Assembly: GCA_034766995.1 (NCBI GenBank)
Contig: CM068315.1
Span: forward strand, 54,082,056 to 54,146,055
DNA: 64,000 nt
Source of the DNA: Acanthacorydalis orientalis
Taxonomy: Eukaryota > Arthropoda > Insecta > Megaloptera > Corydalidae
Direction: 5' to 3'
Positions 63,767 to 64,000 of this stretch are shown here, one piece after another. A program made the translations under genes and the position numbers. The notes beneath the pieces are model-generated. The model was not told the origin of the DNA. It saw only the letters and a program-made list of their open reading frames with translations, and made no database searches. Within the stretch, counting starts at the first letter, position 1. Every line of letters begins with the position of its first letter.

Positions 63767-64000
63767 TTAGGTTTGGTAGAAGAATAATTGCGGTTTATGA
63801 TCTTTCAAATTCATATACATTTTTATCATCAAATAATTGATTTTATTAATCGAAATAAGCACCATTAGAATCAACACATTTTTGTCAATTAATTACAAGT
63901 TTATTTATTCCGGTGGTATAAAATTCTGGAATTCTGGAGTTGATTAAATCTCGAAATGCACTTTTTGTTATTGAAGATTGTTAAGGATGTCTTGCTGACC
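63767..64000 (-). mobile_element. mariner family-B 3' end, cut by the window edge (copy B2)
   Basis: The right terminal repeat reads TTAGGTTTGGTAGAAGAATA on the plus strand. On the minus strand the C-terminal end of a mariner transposase is readable: FRDLINSRIPEFYTTGINKL, then a stop where the conserved Trp is expected, then QKCVDSNGAYFD. The stop in place of Trp shows this copy is also inactive unless it was replaced elsewhere. The rest of the element lies beyond base 64000. Confidence 0.85.

Overview
The window looks like nuclear DNA from an AT-rich insect, most likely a hymenopteran. The evidence is split genes with GT-AG introns, an insect-type RpL26 C-terminus, several mariner, Tc1 and piggyBac-like remnants, and very many (TA)n microsatellites. 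The order-level placement is an inference. No bacterial, phage, CRISPR or operon feature was seen. All functional calls rest on reading the translated exons and splice sites by eye.

Layout, left to right. 1-6.4 kb is transposon territory: two cecropia/Hsmar1-type mariner copies in opposite orientation, an internally deleted copy of a second mariner family, and a solitary end of an unnamed inverted-repeat element. 6.9-9.1 kb holds a TNFAIP8-family gene (+). 9.1-16.4 kb is gene-poor, with many TA arrays. 16.4-18.7 kb has an SRR1-domain gene and the ATP-synthase assembly factor FMC1 (both +). 19.0-28.0 kb is a seven-exon short/branched-chain acyl-CoA dehydrogenase (ACADSB, -). Its 5.1-kb intron holds a Tc1 fragment, a near-perfect 35-bp hairpin and an inverted Helitron-like repeat pair. 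28.3-30.3 kb is RpL26 (+), head-to-head with ACADSB over a short shared promoter. 30.7-31.3 kb is PBDC1 (-).

31.3-39 kb is again repeat-rich: a 5'-truncated mariner, a solo LTR with a perfect 5-bp target duplication, and a Tc1 fragment abutting a Helitron-like end. 39.1-39.9 kb encodes an unrecognised 127-aa two-pass membrane protein (+). 41.1-43.6 kb is the seven-exon proteasome subunit PSMD4/Rpn10 (+). 45.2-52.0 kb is a three-exon gene (-) for an unrecognised 199-aa protein with two hydrophobic segments and two PPxY motifs.

52-64 kb has no gene that I can support. It carries duplicated blocks of an unnamed inverted-repeat element, a direct repeat with piggyBac-like TTAA-flanked ends, mariner remnants and TA arrays.

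The recognised genes are mostly housekeeping (translation, protein degradation, mitochondrial metabolism and ATP-synthase assembly) and do not form one pathway. The least explained items are the PPxY membrane protein, the 127-aa membrane protein, and the inverted-repeat element near 54.8-56.1 kb with its relatives. I did not find a convincing new multi-gene system.
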